This document shows positions 1-8,178 of a DNA stretch of 40,165 nt, piece after piece; the first letter of the stretch is position 1; the number at the start of each line of letters is the position of its first letter. The notes below the pieces were generated by a model. That model saw only the letters and a list, made by a program, of their open reading frames with translations, was not told where the DNA came from and searched no databases. The position numbers and the translations under genes are program-made. This DNA is from Chryseobacterium potabilaquae (GTDB lineage Bacteria; Bacteroidota; Bacteroidia; Flavobacteriales; Weeksellaceae): positions 1 to 40,165 of the forward strand of contig NZ_CACVBR010000036.1 of NCBI RefSeq assembly GCF_902728265.1, read 5' to 3'.

Positions 1-1766
1 CTTATATAGAGAATGGGCTCAACTATCATACCTACACATTTAATCTTATACGGAGTAACTCATCAGACGATTCTCCATTAGAAAATCTTGTACTAACACC
101 ACTCCCTGATGGAACTTATAAAGAACTGCTTGTTTCTTACAATCTCACCAAGCAAGAAAAACTAACATTACAAGCAAAGGGGTATGTGAACATAAAAAAT
201 AAGGTTACTATAACAGAGCTTTCAAAAGGAACCTTTACTCCGATTTCAAAAGGAGCAGGTATGACAACTTGTGGATTTGTAGAAACATATACCATTAGAG
301 GTTGTAGTGATGTTCACAATGGGGTTTCGACACACAATGAAAATAACACTTCTGAATGGGAAAATTGTAAGGCAGATAGAAAACCAGGAGTGCATATGAC
401 TATGACATACCGATGTGATTTTATCAGTGATACTAATAATCCTGGTACAGGAGGCGGAGATGGGAGTAGTTCAGGAAACGAAGGAGGGACTTATGTTCCC
501 GGTGGGGGATCCTCAATCCCTTGCAATGGAAATGGAATTGCTACAGGACCTTTTGATCCTACAGAAGATGTAGGAGATGGAAACTGCACAGGAATTCCAA
601 CAACTCCAACCGTAACGTTAAGTACATTTTTTTTATATGTAAAAAGCCTGCCTTCGGATTTAAAGGATATGATTAATGATCCTTCAAATTCAGATTTTTA
701 TGAGGAATTAAAAAATTACTATGATGCTAATAGCAGTGAAGATTCAAGAAAATTTATCACTACCGTTTTAAAGTCGAGCCTTCCTAATACTATAACGGCT
801 GCCCAGTTTAAGAAATGGTTTTTGGATGGATATAGTCAAACATTTCAAAAGAATATTTCTTTATTATCTCCTGAAAAGATTCAAGAATATATAAGAATCA
901 ATAAAGAAATCGAGGCCTCCCCATATGACGAGGAGTATATAAAAGAAACGAATGAAGCGTTTGTCGCTTTTACATCGTATGCGGATATTAATACAATGAC
1001 GGATGCACAAATTGAGTATGTACTCAATAATAATTGCTGTGCAGGCTTGCTCATACAAAATTTTGTCCATGAAAAAGTAAGGCTGATATCTGCAAACTAT
1101 TTACATTTGCGGAAATATTATCCATCGTGGAGTAAAGGAAAATGTTTTTGGGAGGCTTCCAGAGAAACATTTCAGCTTTTATTGGATGTCATAGGTGTGG
1201 TCCCTGTTGTAGGAGAGGTTGCCGATCTTACGAATGGATTAATCTATACAATTAACGGAGATGGTCTTAATGCTAGTTTAAGTTTTGCATCGGCAGTACC
1301 TGTTGCAGGATGGGGAGCAGTAGGAGCAAAGTTTGCTATCAAAACAGTTGCTATTGCAGGAGGGGGCAAAGTTGCTCTGGGAATGATAAAGGGCACAAGC
1401 GGACTTATTACATTCGGAAAAGCCTCTAAATTACGGACTGTTATGAAATTGACAGATGCAAGTAAACATGCTCACCATATTATTCCAAGAGCATTATTCA
1501 AGCATAAAATAATACAAGAGGCAGCTAAATCTAAAAAGGCATTTCATATTGATGAAGCATTAAATGGAATAGCAATAGATAAATGGAGAAATACGAATCA
1601 CCCAAAATATAATGACAAAATTGAATTCAAATTGACCAATTATATGGAAGAAAACCCAACTGCTAATCCTGATGAATGTTATGAGTTTTTAATGAATTTA
1701 ATTAATGATATAAAAATAGTTGTTAACAATAACCCAACTCTTAAATTACAGGACTTACCTTTATAA
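1..1766 (+). CDS. Polymorphic toxin, C-terminal part, with AHH nuclease domain (5' end outside window)
   Basis: The reading frame is open from base 3 through to the stop at 1764-1766, so this is the C-terminal part of a larger protein; a GTG at 186 is not a convincing start because coding sequence continues upstream of it. Numbering from that GTG, a Gly/Ser-rich linker lies at about 85-110. A hydrophobic pre-toxin segment at about 332-385 contains GVVPVVGEVADLTNG. The C-terminus carries AHHIIP (429-434) followed by NGIAID (460-465) and an NHPKY stretch near 471-475. This is the pattern of AHH nucleases of the HNH/EndoVII superfamily, known as toxin tips of polymorphic toxins. The order linker, pre-toxin, nuclease, then immunity genes 2 bases downstream supports an exported antibacterial DNase. 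The delivery route is unknown because the N-terminus is missing. Confidence 0.8.
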   Translation, partial: YIENGLNYHTYTFNLIRSNSSDDSPLENLVLTPLPDGTYKELLVSYNLTKQEKLTLQAKGYVNIKNKVTITELSKGTFTPISKGAGMTTCGFVETYTIRGCSDVHNGVSTHNENNTSEWENCKADRKPGVHMTMTYRCDFISDTNNPGTGGGDGSSSGNEGGTYVPGGGSSIPCNGNGIATGPFDPTEDVGDGNCTGIPTTPTVTLSTFFLYVKSLPSDLKDMINDPSNSDFYEELKNYYDANSSEDSRKFITTVLKSSLPNTITAAQFKKWFLDGYSQTFQKNISLLSPEKIQEYIRINKEIEASPYDEEYIKETNEAFVAFTSYADINTMTDAQIEYVLNNNCCAGLLIQNFVHEKVRLISANYLHLRKYYPSWSKGKCFWEASRETFQLLLDVIGVVPVVGEVADLTNGLIYTINGDGLNASLSFASAVPVAGWGAVGAKFAIKTVAIAGGGKVALGMIKGTSGLITFGKASKLRTVMKLTDASKHAHHIIPRALFKHKIIQEAAKSKKAFHIDEALNGIAIDKWRNTNHPKYNDKIEFKLTNYMEENPTANPDECYEFLMNLINDIKIVVNNNPTLKLQDLPL

Positions 1767-1768
1767 CT

Positions 1769-2485
1769 ATGAAATACTATTTAATAAGACCTAGCTTACA
1801 AAAAAAGGATTTTGGTAAATCATATCCCCAAGCTCAAGACGCAATAGATAATGATCGAGACCACTCCAATCATATAGAAAAGAATTTTGGAAAAAAAATA
1901 GATTTTGACCCTCTAGCGTGTTATCCTATCATAAATAAAAAAGGGCGCTTAACTGATTTCATTGGTTCTGTAGTCAACTTTGGCAATTTGCAGATAAGCT
2001 CAAAATTAAAATCCATTATTGAAAAATATACGAGTGAAGGGATACAGTATTTCAGAAATACAGTACTGCATAATGATCTGGAATACTCTAATTACTGGCT
2101 TTTGCATCCTTATCAGTTTGATCAGGAATACATTGATTTTGGAAAAAGTGAAGTTATTCACCAACAAAAAAAGAAGGAAGGAGGAACAGTTCCTGTATCT
2201 GTTATGGTTTCATCGATGGAAGATTTTACATATTTAAGTGAAAAGGCTAGAGAAAAAAATGAAATGATGAATATTGAAAAGCTTTCTTTAAAAGAAAACA
2301 TCATCATCAAAGACTTCTTTGTCCTTAGACATGTTTCTGGCGGTATGTTCTATGTTTCGGAGAAACTAAAAAAAGAAATTGAAGAAGCAGGATGTACAGG
2401 GTTGGAATTTAAACCCAGTTATTTATCATATAATGAATGGATGGCCCCAAATGGAGAGAGGGACAAAATATATGGTAAAGTATAA
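1769..2485 (+). CDS. Probable immunity protein for the AHH toxin (first paralogue)
   Basis: A cytoplasmic 238-residue protein with no signal peptide or membrane segment. Its ATG lies two bases after the toxin stop, so it is almost certainly co-transcribed and probably translationally coupled. The layout (MKYYLI start, central LQISSKLKSIIEKY and YWLLHPYQFD, and a C-terminal MFYVSEKLKKEIEEAGCTG) resembles Imm11/Imm43-type (DUF1629-like) immunity proteins, in which a 'serkL..l...g..G' helix recurs. The family name is from memory and tentative; the role rests mainly on position directly behind a nuclease toxin. It shares extensive identity with the next gene. It most likely binds and blocks the toxin in the producing cell. 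Confidence 0.7.
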   Translation: MKYYLIRPSLQKKDFGKSYPQAQDAIDNDRDHSNHIEKNFGKKIDFDPLACYPIINKKGRLTDFIGSVVNFGNLQISSKLKSIIEKYTSEGIQYFRNTVLHNDLEYSNYWLLHPYQFDQEYIDFGKSEVIHQQKKKEGGTVPVSVMVSSMEDFTYLSEKAREKNEMMNIEKLSLKENIIIKDFFVLRHVSGGMFYVSEKLKKEIEEAGCTGLEFKPSYLSYNEWMAPNGERDKIYGKV

Positions 2486-2508
2486 AGGAACACTAATATT
2501 TTCTCAAT

Positions 2509-3228
2509 ATGAAATATTATTTAATAACTGAAAGTCAGCGAAAAAAAGATTTTGGGGAATCTTTCCCCCAAAGTCAAAAAGCAATACATTATGATCGAGA
2601 TAGCCCGAATCATATAGAAAATAATTTTGGAATAAAAATAGAGTTTAAACCTATCATCTCTTGCCCTATCGTAAATAAAAAAGCAAGAATAACAGATTTA
2701 ATAGGTTCTGTAAGTAATTTAGGAAATTTACAGATAAGTACAAAGCTAAAATCTGTTATTGAGAAATACACAGGGAAGGGCATACAGTATTTCAGAAATA
2801 CAGTACTGCATAATGAACAAGAATATACAGACTATTGGCTATTACACCCTTATCAGTTTGATCACGAATACATTGATTTTCAAAATTCGATGATAAAATA
2901 TAAAAAAAAGGCTGACGATTATAAAACATCACGTAAAACTAATATTGTCTTTCTGAGTCTAAATACTCTACAAGAGTTCGAAGGATATAAAGAGAAAGCA
3001 AGAAAAAAATTAGAAACAATTACTATCGAAAAGCTCTTTTTAAAAGAAAATGTAATAAAAAAAGATTTCTTTGCTCTTAGATATGTTTTTGGAGGGATGT
3101 TCTATGTCTCGGAAAAGTTAAAAAAAGAAATTGAAAATCAAGGATGTACAGGATTAGAGTTTCAGCCCAGTTATTTATCATATTATGAGTGGCGTACAGA
3201 AAGAGAAAAAGTATATGGAAAGATATAA
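2509..3228 (+). CDS. Probable immunity protein, second tandem paralogue
   Basis: A 239-residue paralogue of the preceding protein that begins 23 bases after it. Shared blocks include MKYYLI, KKDFG, HIE.NFG.KI, the near-identical IQYFRNTVLHN and YWLLHPYQFD, and MFYVSEKLKKEIE..GCTGLEF near the end. The two differ most in the middle (about residues 125-165), where each has its own lysine-rich insertion; this is where specificity could differ. It is either a gene duplication giving wider protection or an immunity gene kept from an older toxin tip. A strong hairpin terminator follows, closing the toxin-immunity transcription unit. Confidence 0.65.
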   Translation: MKYYLITESQRKKDFGESFPQSQKAIHYDRDSPNHIENNFGIKIEFKPIISCPIVNKKARITDLIGSVSNLGNLQISTKLKSVIEKYTGKGIQYFRNTVLHNEQEYTDYWLLHPYQFDHEYIDFQNSMIKYKKKADDYKTSRKTNIVFLSLNTLQEFEGYKEKARKKLETITIEKLFLKENVIKKDFFALRYVFGGMFYVSEKLKKEIENQGCTGLEFQPSYLSYYEWRTEREKVYGKI

Positions 3229-3259
3229 ATCAAAATTTATCTCCCAAATCAATTAATTT

Positions 3260-3287
3260 AAAGCTTCCTATCAAAGGAAGCTTTTTT
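3260..3287 (+). terminator. Rho-independent terminator of the toxin-immunity operon
   Basis: A perfect 9-bp stem (AAAGCTTCC / GGAAGCTTT, loop TATCAAA) runs into six T's, 32 bases after the second immunity gene. This is a clear intrinsic terminator. Confidence 0.85.
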
Positions 3288-3333
3288 ATCATAATTGTTA
3301 ACTAGTAGAGGAAAATTATTTTTCTAAGTTTTA

Positions 3334-3341
3334 TACCTTTG
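3334..3341 (+). promoter_or_regulatory. Bacteroidetes -7 promoter box (TACCTTTG)
   Basis: TACCTTTG fits the TAnnTTTG -7 consensus of Bacteroidetes promoters. Transcription would start near 3346, which excludes the TTG at 3339 (inside the box) as a start codon and points to the ATG at 3369. No clear -33 TTTG is seen. Confidence 0.55.
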
Positions 3342-3368
3342 TCAATCATTTCCCAATACAATATATAT

Positions 3369-4532
3369 ATGAAGCTACCCACGGAGTTAGATGATGAATA
3401 TATCAATACTGTCCTTTCTAATCTTTCATTAAAAGATATTCCTGATGAGCAGTGGAAGCTGATTGAAGGTTTTGATAACTATGCAATTTCCAGTTATGGT
3501 CGGGTAAAAAGTCGCGAACGTCTGGTTCCTCTACCTAATGGAGGAGAGCACAAGATATTAGCTAAAATTATGAAACCACCAGTTTTTAGATATTATAACA
3601 GGCATCTAAAGGCTCACTTTTATAATGTAAGATGTAATCTCTCTATTGAGGGTAAAGTATATGGGAAATCAACTGCTCGTTTGGTTTATTATCATTTTGT
3701 TGAAAAATTTGATGTGGAGGATCTTTCATTTCGTATATCATTTAAAGATGAAAATCGGTTTAATGTACATTTCAGCAATCTTGAAAAAGTAACCACCATT
3801 GAGCTTCGTAATAATGTACTGAATAAGGGTAGAGGAAAAAAAGGAAATTATCAGCAGGCAGTTCATCAATATAACGTTAATGGTGATTTTGTAGCTAGTT
3901 ATGAAAATATTTATTCTGCAAGCAAAACTTTAAAAATTAACCATACTCATATATTAGCTGTTATCAACAAAAAAAGAATTACCGCCGGAACATTCCGATG
4001 GTTTACAAAAGATTATATACCAACTGAAGAAGATTTTATACCAGAGAAAAAAAATAAATCAGGAAAAATATTTAATACGAGTCTTTGGAAAAGGCTGGGA
4101 GAACCAATCATTGATCAAAACAATCCTCCTGCCTGCATGAATCTATCGCTAAAAGATCTTCCCGGTGAAATATGGGAATCGATTCCTAATCTTAAAGGTT
4201 ATTTTGCTATTTCCAATAAAGGAAGAATAAAGCGGTTGAATTCTTGGAGTGAGAAAAAAAATAAAACTTTTTTGAAAGAGCGTATCATTTCTCTTTTTCT
4301 AGCCACCTATTCTGATACGAACTACTATCTATATACTAATTTAAATCACAAAGGAGAACGGACGCAAATAAGGCTGAACAAATATCTTTATTATTGTTTT
4401 GTCAAGAAATTTGATCTGAATAATCATTCACTGGTTGTAATTAACAAAAATGACCCCTTATGGAATATTGATATTTCAAAACTAGAACTACGTTCCTCCG
4501 CTTATCATCTAAATAAAATTAAAGTAATTTAA
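3369..4532 (+). CDS. Tandem NUMOD4 / NUMOD1 protein with degenerate HNH segments
   Basis: A 387-residue protein with the start chosen at the ATG after the -7 box. NUMOD4 (about residues 21-48: DEQWKLIEGFDNYAISSYG) is followed by a segment laid out like an HNH domain (about 100-145). There the usual 'vnHiDgnk.NN...NLewvt' reads ISFKDENRFNVHFSNLEKVT, with the key histidine gone. A NUMOD1-like helix-turn-helix lies at about 164-210 (VHQYNVNGDFVASYENIYSA). A second NUMOD4 (about 261-290, EIWESIPNLKGYFAISNKG) is followed by a second decayed HNH-like tail (YYCFVKKFDLNNHSL...NIDISKLELRS). NUMOD modules are DNA-binding parts of homing and phage HNH endonucleases. With both nuclease parts degenerate this is more likely a DNA-binding protein or a domesticated or dying homing endonuclease than an active nuclease. 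Confidence 0.75.
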   Translation: MKLPTELDDEYINTVLSNLSLKDIPDEQWKLIEGFDNYAISSYGRVKSRERLVPLPNGGEHKILAKIMKPPVFRYYNRHLKAHFYNVRCNLSIEGKVYGKSTARLVYYHFVEKFDVEDLSFRISFKDENRFNVHFSNLEKVTTIELRNNVLNKGRGKKGNYQQAVHQYNVNGDFVASYENIYSASKTLKINHTHILAVINKKRITAGTFRWFTKDYIPTEEDFIPEKKNKSGKIFNTSLWKRLGEPIIDQNNPPACMNLSLKDLPGEIWESIPNLKGYFAISNKGRIKRLNSWSEKKNKTFLKERIISLFLATYSDTNYYLYTNLNHKGERTQIRLNKYLYYCFVKKFDLNNHSLVVINKNDPLWNIDISKLELRSSAYHLNKIKVI

Positions 4533-4726
4533 CTAAAAATATAAACTTAAAAAATGAATTCTTTTGAATTAAAACTCCAACTTTTTTACTAGCTGAAGAA
4601 CCCACTGCCATAAATCAAGAATATATTTCTAATGAGGTATAGTTTCAAAAATGGCATTTTTGAAAAGAATTTAAACAGTCATTCAGTAGAAACCGTATTG
4701 GGCAAAAGAGAAATTTATAAACTATT

Positions 4727-4960
4727 ATGGAAATTTTAGATAATAATTTAATATGCATTTTAACAACTATTTCATTTATAACAGGAATTTCATGCCTATG
4801 GTTAGCCTATGGTAAATACATTATTTACAAAGATGGAATCATGACTGGAGACTCGGATGAATCATTACAATATTTTCAATCAATAGTGTTATTTATTGGC
4901 GGACTAATTTTGTTAGGTGTTTTCATTTATAACATTTTTGTCCTAGATCCTTTAATTTAG
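4727..4960 (+). CDS. Small two-helix membrane protein, unknown
   Basis: A 77-residue ORF with hydrophobic segments at about 8-30 (ICILTTISFITGISCLWLAY) and 50-72 (SIVLFIGGLILLGVFIYNIF), separated by a short charged loop (KDGIMTGDSDESLQ). The composition and hydrophobic pattern look like a real inner-membrane protein, but I do not recognise a family. It stands alone between the NUMOD4 gene and a gene remnant, in a stretch that seems to be decaying cargo. Confidence 0.45.
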   Translation: MEILDNNLICILTTISFITGISCLWLAYGKYIIYKDGIMTGDSDESLQYFQSIVLFIGGLILLGVFIYNIFVLDPLI

Positions 4961-5059
4961 ATTCTGAATTATTTGACTATTATCTGGATTAGTACCATTA
5001 GAAAGCTTCTTGGTCCAGTGACCACATAGAAGTTCAAAATGTCCAACTTTTAATCGAAA

Positions 5060-5236
5060 AAACGTACTATTTTCAATATTTTCAGAAAATTCTTTTTTGA
5101 TGTAATTGTAGAAAAAGACAACTTTCAGAAATACGACATTGGAGGTGATTTTGGAAACTTAAAGGTTTCTTGGGATGAAAACTTTGGTCTAGATAAAATT
5201 ATTGAGGAGTTCTGCCATGTATTCAAAATTTTGTAA
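5060..5236 (+). pseudogene. C-terminal remnant of an unidentified gene
   Basis: Between a TAA at about 5057 and another at 5234-5236 there is an open frame without a start. It reads as ordinary protein sequence, including EKDNFQKYDIGGDFG, then NLKVSWDENFGLDKIIEEF and CHVFKIL before the stop. The amphipathic composition suggests the tail of a small soluble protein, perhaps an immunity-type protein, whose 5' part was deleted. The family is unknown. Confidence 0.3.
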
Positions 5237-5378
5237 TCTTTAAATTATAAATTATGGAAGATCGAAGATTTGAAAAAATATTAAAATTTTAACCTGTTTC
5301 TGTTAAATAGAACAATATCGTAACTATCTTAATTAGGCGAATACATTAAATTTAGGATCAAAGCGTTTAAAAAAACAT

Positions 5379-5386
5379 TAAATTTG
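5379..5386 (+). promoter_or_regulatory. Probable -7 promoter box (TAAATTTG) for the ABC-3C operon
   Basis: TAAATTTG matches TAnnTTTG and lies 22 bases before the ATG of the HNH gene. No good -33 TTTG is evident, so confidence is moderate. Confidence 0.4.
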
Positions 5387-5408
5387 CAAACTAAATTATC
5401 ATTAAATA

Positions 5409-6254
5409 ATGAAATCAGAAAAGCCTAAAGATATATCAAGACAATATAAACAGTCTACTGTTAGGAGACTTGATACTCTTTCAGGTAATGAATGCGCTGA
5501 ACCTAATTGTACTAGAAAATTAGTTTCTGTAGATGGGAGCAGTATTATTAGTAAAATTTGTCACATTGAGGCAGCAAGTGAAAACGGACCTCGATACAAT
5601 GCTTCAATGACTCAGGATGAGCGTCGAGGATTTGATAATTTAATTTTATTATGTGATGAACATCACACCATAATAGATAACAGTGAGAATGTTAAAAATT
5701 ATCCTGTCGACTTATTAAAATTTTGGAAAGCTAGTCATGAAAAAAAGATAATGGAATTAATAACAAGTAAAAATTTGTTATCAAAATATCCATTAGCTCT
5801 TAACAAAGTTATAAATTCAATAGGAAGTAATATCGGTGAAATTCTTTCTTTGCAGGATACAGAAAATGCCCCTAACGCAGAGAATAAAATCTTACATAAT
5901 AATGTTATTAGGTATGATCAAACCATACGTGAATTTGCATTATATCAAGGTAAGCTTAATAAAATATATGAAGAGATAGAGAAGCAGGGATCAACAAAAA
6001 AAGAATTAGTCCTATATAATATAAAAAGTACGTATCTTGAAATAAAAAAAGATTACCCAACTTTAGATGATATTAGAAAAAATGCCGATATTATCTTTGA
6101 TAAAGTTATAGAAGATATCTGGGAAAAAATTCATAATGCTCCGAATAAGCTTGATGAATTTGATCAGGAAACGATTGACTTTAGTCTAATGATTGTTATC
6201 ATTGATGCATTCATGAGATGTAACATATTAGAAGAACCTCCAAAAATTTCTTAA
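5409..6254 (+). CDS. ABC-three-component system protein with N-terminal HNH nuclease
   Basis: A 281-residue protein. The N-terminal about 110 residues form an HNH nuclease with zinc-binding type cysteines (C29, C34 in CAEPNC), CHIEAAS (51-57), RGFDNLILLC (73-82) and DEHH (83-86). The remaining about 170 residues are helical and charged and would be the system-specific C-terminal domain. It starts a tight three-gene operon, with 2 bases to the middle component and a 10-base overlap between the next two genes. The order HNH-CTD protein, small middle component, DUF2326 ATPase matches ABC-3C conflict systems described from comparative genomics of ABC ATPases. Expected role: a DNA-cutting effector released or directed by the ATPase upon invasion. 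No catalytic residue seems missing. Confidence 0.75.
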   Translation: MKSEKPKDISRQYKQSTVRRLDTLSGNECAEPNCTRKLVSVDGSSIISKICHIEAASENGPRYNASMTQDERRGFDNLILLCDEHHTIIDNSENVKNYPVDLLKFWKASHEKKIMELITSKNLLSKYPLALNKVINSIGSNIGEILSLQDTENAPNAENKILHNNVIRYDQTIREFALYQGKLNKIYEEIEKQGSTKKELVLYNIKSTYLEIKKDYPTLDDIRKNADIIFDKVIEDIWEKIHNAPNKLDEFDQETIDFSLMIVIIDAFMRCNILEEPPKIS

Positions 6255-6256
6255 AC

Positions 6257-6490
6257 ATGATAATAGATAAAAATATTAACCCAGAAAGAGATTTATATTA
6301 TTTAGGAGGAAAACTAATTGAGGTTCTCTCGAAGAAGAAAAGCAGTGAAATTGATTATCTGGAATTATATGGTCTCTTTAATAAAAAAGAAAATGTTTCT
6401 ATCAATTTATATTCACTGACTTTAGACTGGTTGTTTGTATCAGGTGCTATAACAAAAGGACAAAACGGGAAAATAAAAAAATGTTTTTAA
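6257..6490 (+). CDS. ABC-three-component system, small middle component
   Basis: A 77-residue protein beginning MIIDKNINPERDLYYLGGKL, a form I associate with ABC-3C middle components (MC6-like; subfamily from memory). The fold looks like a small winged helix (ELYGLFNKKENVSINLYSLTLDWLFVSGAI). It sits between the HNH effector and the ATPase. Its stop lies inside the start of the ATPase gene (ATG at 6481 read in another frame), suggesting coupled translation and a fixed complex. It probably bridges effector and ATPase. Confidence 0.7.
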   Translation: MIIDKNINPERDLYYLGGKLIEVLSKKKSSEIDYLELYGLFNKKENVSINLYSLTLDWLFVSGAITKGQNGKIKKCF

Positions 6491-8178
6491 AAGAACTTAC
6501 AATAGAAAACAAATTTGGTAAAATTCGCACAATCGAGTTTAAAAAAGGATTAAACTTAATTGTTGATGAAACAACCGAAAAAGATAGAAAAAGTACAGGT
6601 AATAACGTAGGTAAAACAACGGTATTGAGACTTGTAGATTTTTGTCTGGGTTCTGATGGTAAAAATATTTATCAAGATAGCGAATTCAAAGATCAGGAAA
6701 ACGTTGTTATAAAAGACTTCTTAACTAATACAGAGGTTATAATAACGTTAAGAATTGACAATGATTTTGACTTTCCTTCTGAAAGGATCATCGTAAAGAA
6801 AAACTTTTTAAAGCATAGTAAAAAGCTACAAGAGTTAAACGGTGAAAATATTAAAGATAACAAGGAATTTGATCTACTACTAAAGAAACTAATTTTTAAA
6901 ACTGATGTTGAGAAGCCAACTTTCAAACAAATTATTTCGAAAAATATAAGAGACGAAAAAAATAAACTTACGAATATTGTTAAAGTTTTAAATCCATTTA
7001 CAAAAATGGAAGAGTATGAGGCTCTTTTTCTTTTTTGGTTAGGTATAAATACAAATACACATAATCAAAAAGAACTATTAGGTAAAGAAAAAACCAGAGA
7101 GGAAAATTACCAAAAGAGGTTAAAGAAAGAAGGTGAGCTTTCACTAATCGATCAACAAATCGAACTGGTAAATTCCAAAATAAAAGAATTTCAAGATTTA
7201 AAAGCCAAGTTTAATTTTAATGAAAAATTTGAGCAGCAGATTAATGAACTAAATGAGGTGAAATTATCTCTTTCAAAACTTTCAACCGAATTTAGCAGGC
7301 TCAACATGAAAAAAGAGTTGATTGTTGAAAGTAAAGAAGATTTAGAAAAGGAAAAGACCAATATTGATGTAAGTCAAATAAAATTATTATATAATAAAGC
7401 ATCTAAACTTATTCCTTCATTACAAGTTTCTTTTGAAGAAACTGTCCAATTTCATAATGCTTTGATCGATGAAAAAGTAAAATTTATCGAAAAAGAATAT
7501 CCTAGTATTTTAGAAAAACTAAAAGATATAACAAAGCAAATTGATACATTAAGAAAAAGTGAAAGAGAACTTTCTGAATTTATAAGTGCATCTGAATACA
7601 ACGACAGCTATGATTCAATCTTAAAAGAACTTAATTCATTGTTTGAACTAAAAGGTTCTCTCGAACAACGTAAAAAATATTGGATAACTTCTACTGGCAA
7701 TTTGAAGAGAATCACTGATGAATTAGATCCTATAAATACGGAAATTAACTCGAAAGATAATATTATTCAAAAAAGAATAACATTATTCAACAAATACTTC
7801 ACCAAGATTTCGAACAAACTTTATGGAGAAGAGTATTTACTAAGTACTCAAAAAAATGATAAAGGCTACGATCTTATTGTAACTAACATTGAAGGAAATC
7901 CAAGTACTGGTAAAAAGAAAGGACAAATAGCAGCATTTGACTTTTCATACATTGAATTTGCCGAAGAAATTGAAATCAATTTCGTAAACTTTATAATGCA
8001 CGATCAATTAGAAAATATGCACGATAATCAACTTAGTACTATTTTAATAGAGTTAGCTAATACCATTAACTGTCAGTTTATACTTCCTATTGTAAGTGAT
8101 AAAATTCCACAAGATTTGCAAATTGATCAATATATAATTTTAAAGCTTTCTGAGAATGATAAGCTTTTCAAGATATAA
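6481..8178 (+). CDS. ABC-three-component system ATPase, DUF2326 (RecN/SMC-like)
   Basis: A 565-residue ATPase of the SMC/RecN type. The N-terminus has a strand-rich start (MFLKELTIENKFGKIRTIEF) and a Walker A GNNVGKTT at 40-47. Residues about 195-440 are a long charged coiled coil with a turn in the middle (KELLGKEKTREENYQKRLKK to NTEINSKDNIIQK). The C-terminal head contains GQIAAFDFSYIEFAEE and a Walker B-like hydrophobic strand FVNFIMHDQ. This layout (head, coiled coil, head) fits DUF2326 proteins, the sensor/ATPase of ABC-3C systems thought to recognise DNA or replication intermediates. Walker B is atypical, with His-Asp-Gln rather than Asp-Glu. It is the last gene of the operon; no clear hairpin terminator follows. 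Confidence 0.8.
   Translation: MFLKELTIENKFGKIRTIEFKKGLNLIVDETTEKDRKSTGNNVGKTTVLRLVDFCLGSDGKNIYQDSEFKDQENVVIKDFLTNTEVIITLRIDNDFDFPSERIIVKKNFLKHSKKLQELNGENIKDNKEFDLLLKKLIFKTDVEKPTFKQIISKNIRDEKNKLTNIVKVLNPFTKMEEYEALFLFWLGINTNTHNQKELLGKEKTREENYQKRLKKEGELSLIDQQIELVNSKIKEFQDLKAKFNFNEKFEQQINELNEVKLSLSKLSTEFSRLNMKKELIVESKEDLEKEKTNIDVSQIKLLYNKASKLIPSLQVSFEETVQFHNALIDEKVKFIEKEYPSILEKLKDITKQIDTLRKSERELSEFISASEYNDSYDSILKELNSLFELKGSLEQRKKYWITSTGNLKRITDELDPINTEINSKDNIIQKRITLFNKYFTKISNKLYGEEYLLSTQKNDKGYDLIVTNIEGNPSTGKKKGQIAAFDFSYIEFAEEIEINFVNFIMHDQLENMHDNQLSTILIELANTINCQFILPIVSDKIPQDLQIDQYIILKLSENDKLFKI

Larger units (their letters stand above)
4961..5408. other. Non-coding stretch before the ABC-3C operon
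   Basis: There is no intact gene. The middle (about 5060-5236) holds a coding-like remnant, listed separately, and the last 40 bases carry a probable promoter for the downstream operon. The rest is AT-rich with no structure I can support. Confidence 0.5.

Noticed and set aside
186..1766. GTG at 186 as the true start of the toxin gene
   Set aside because: The same frame remains open with protein-like sequence to the first bases of the window, so the gene starts outside.
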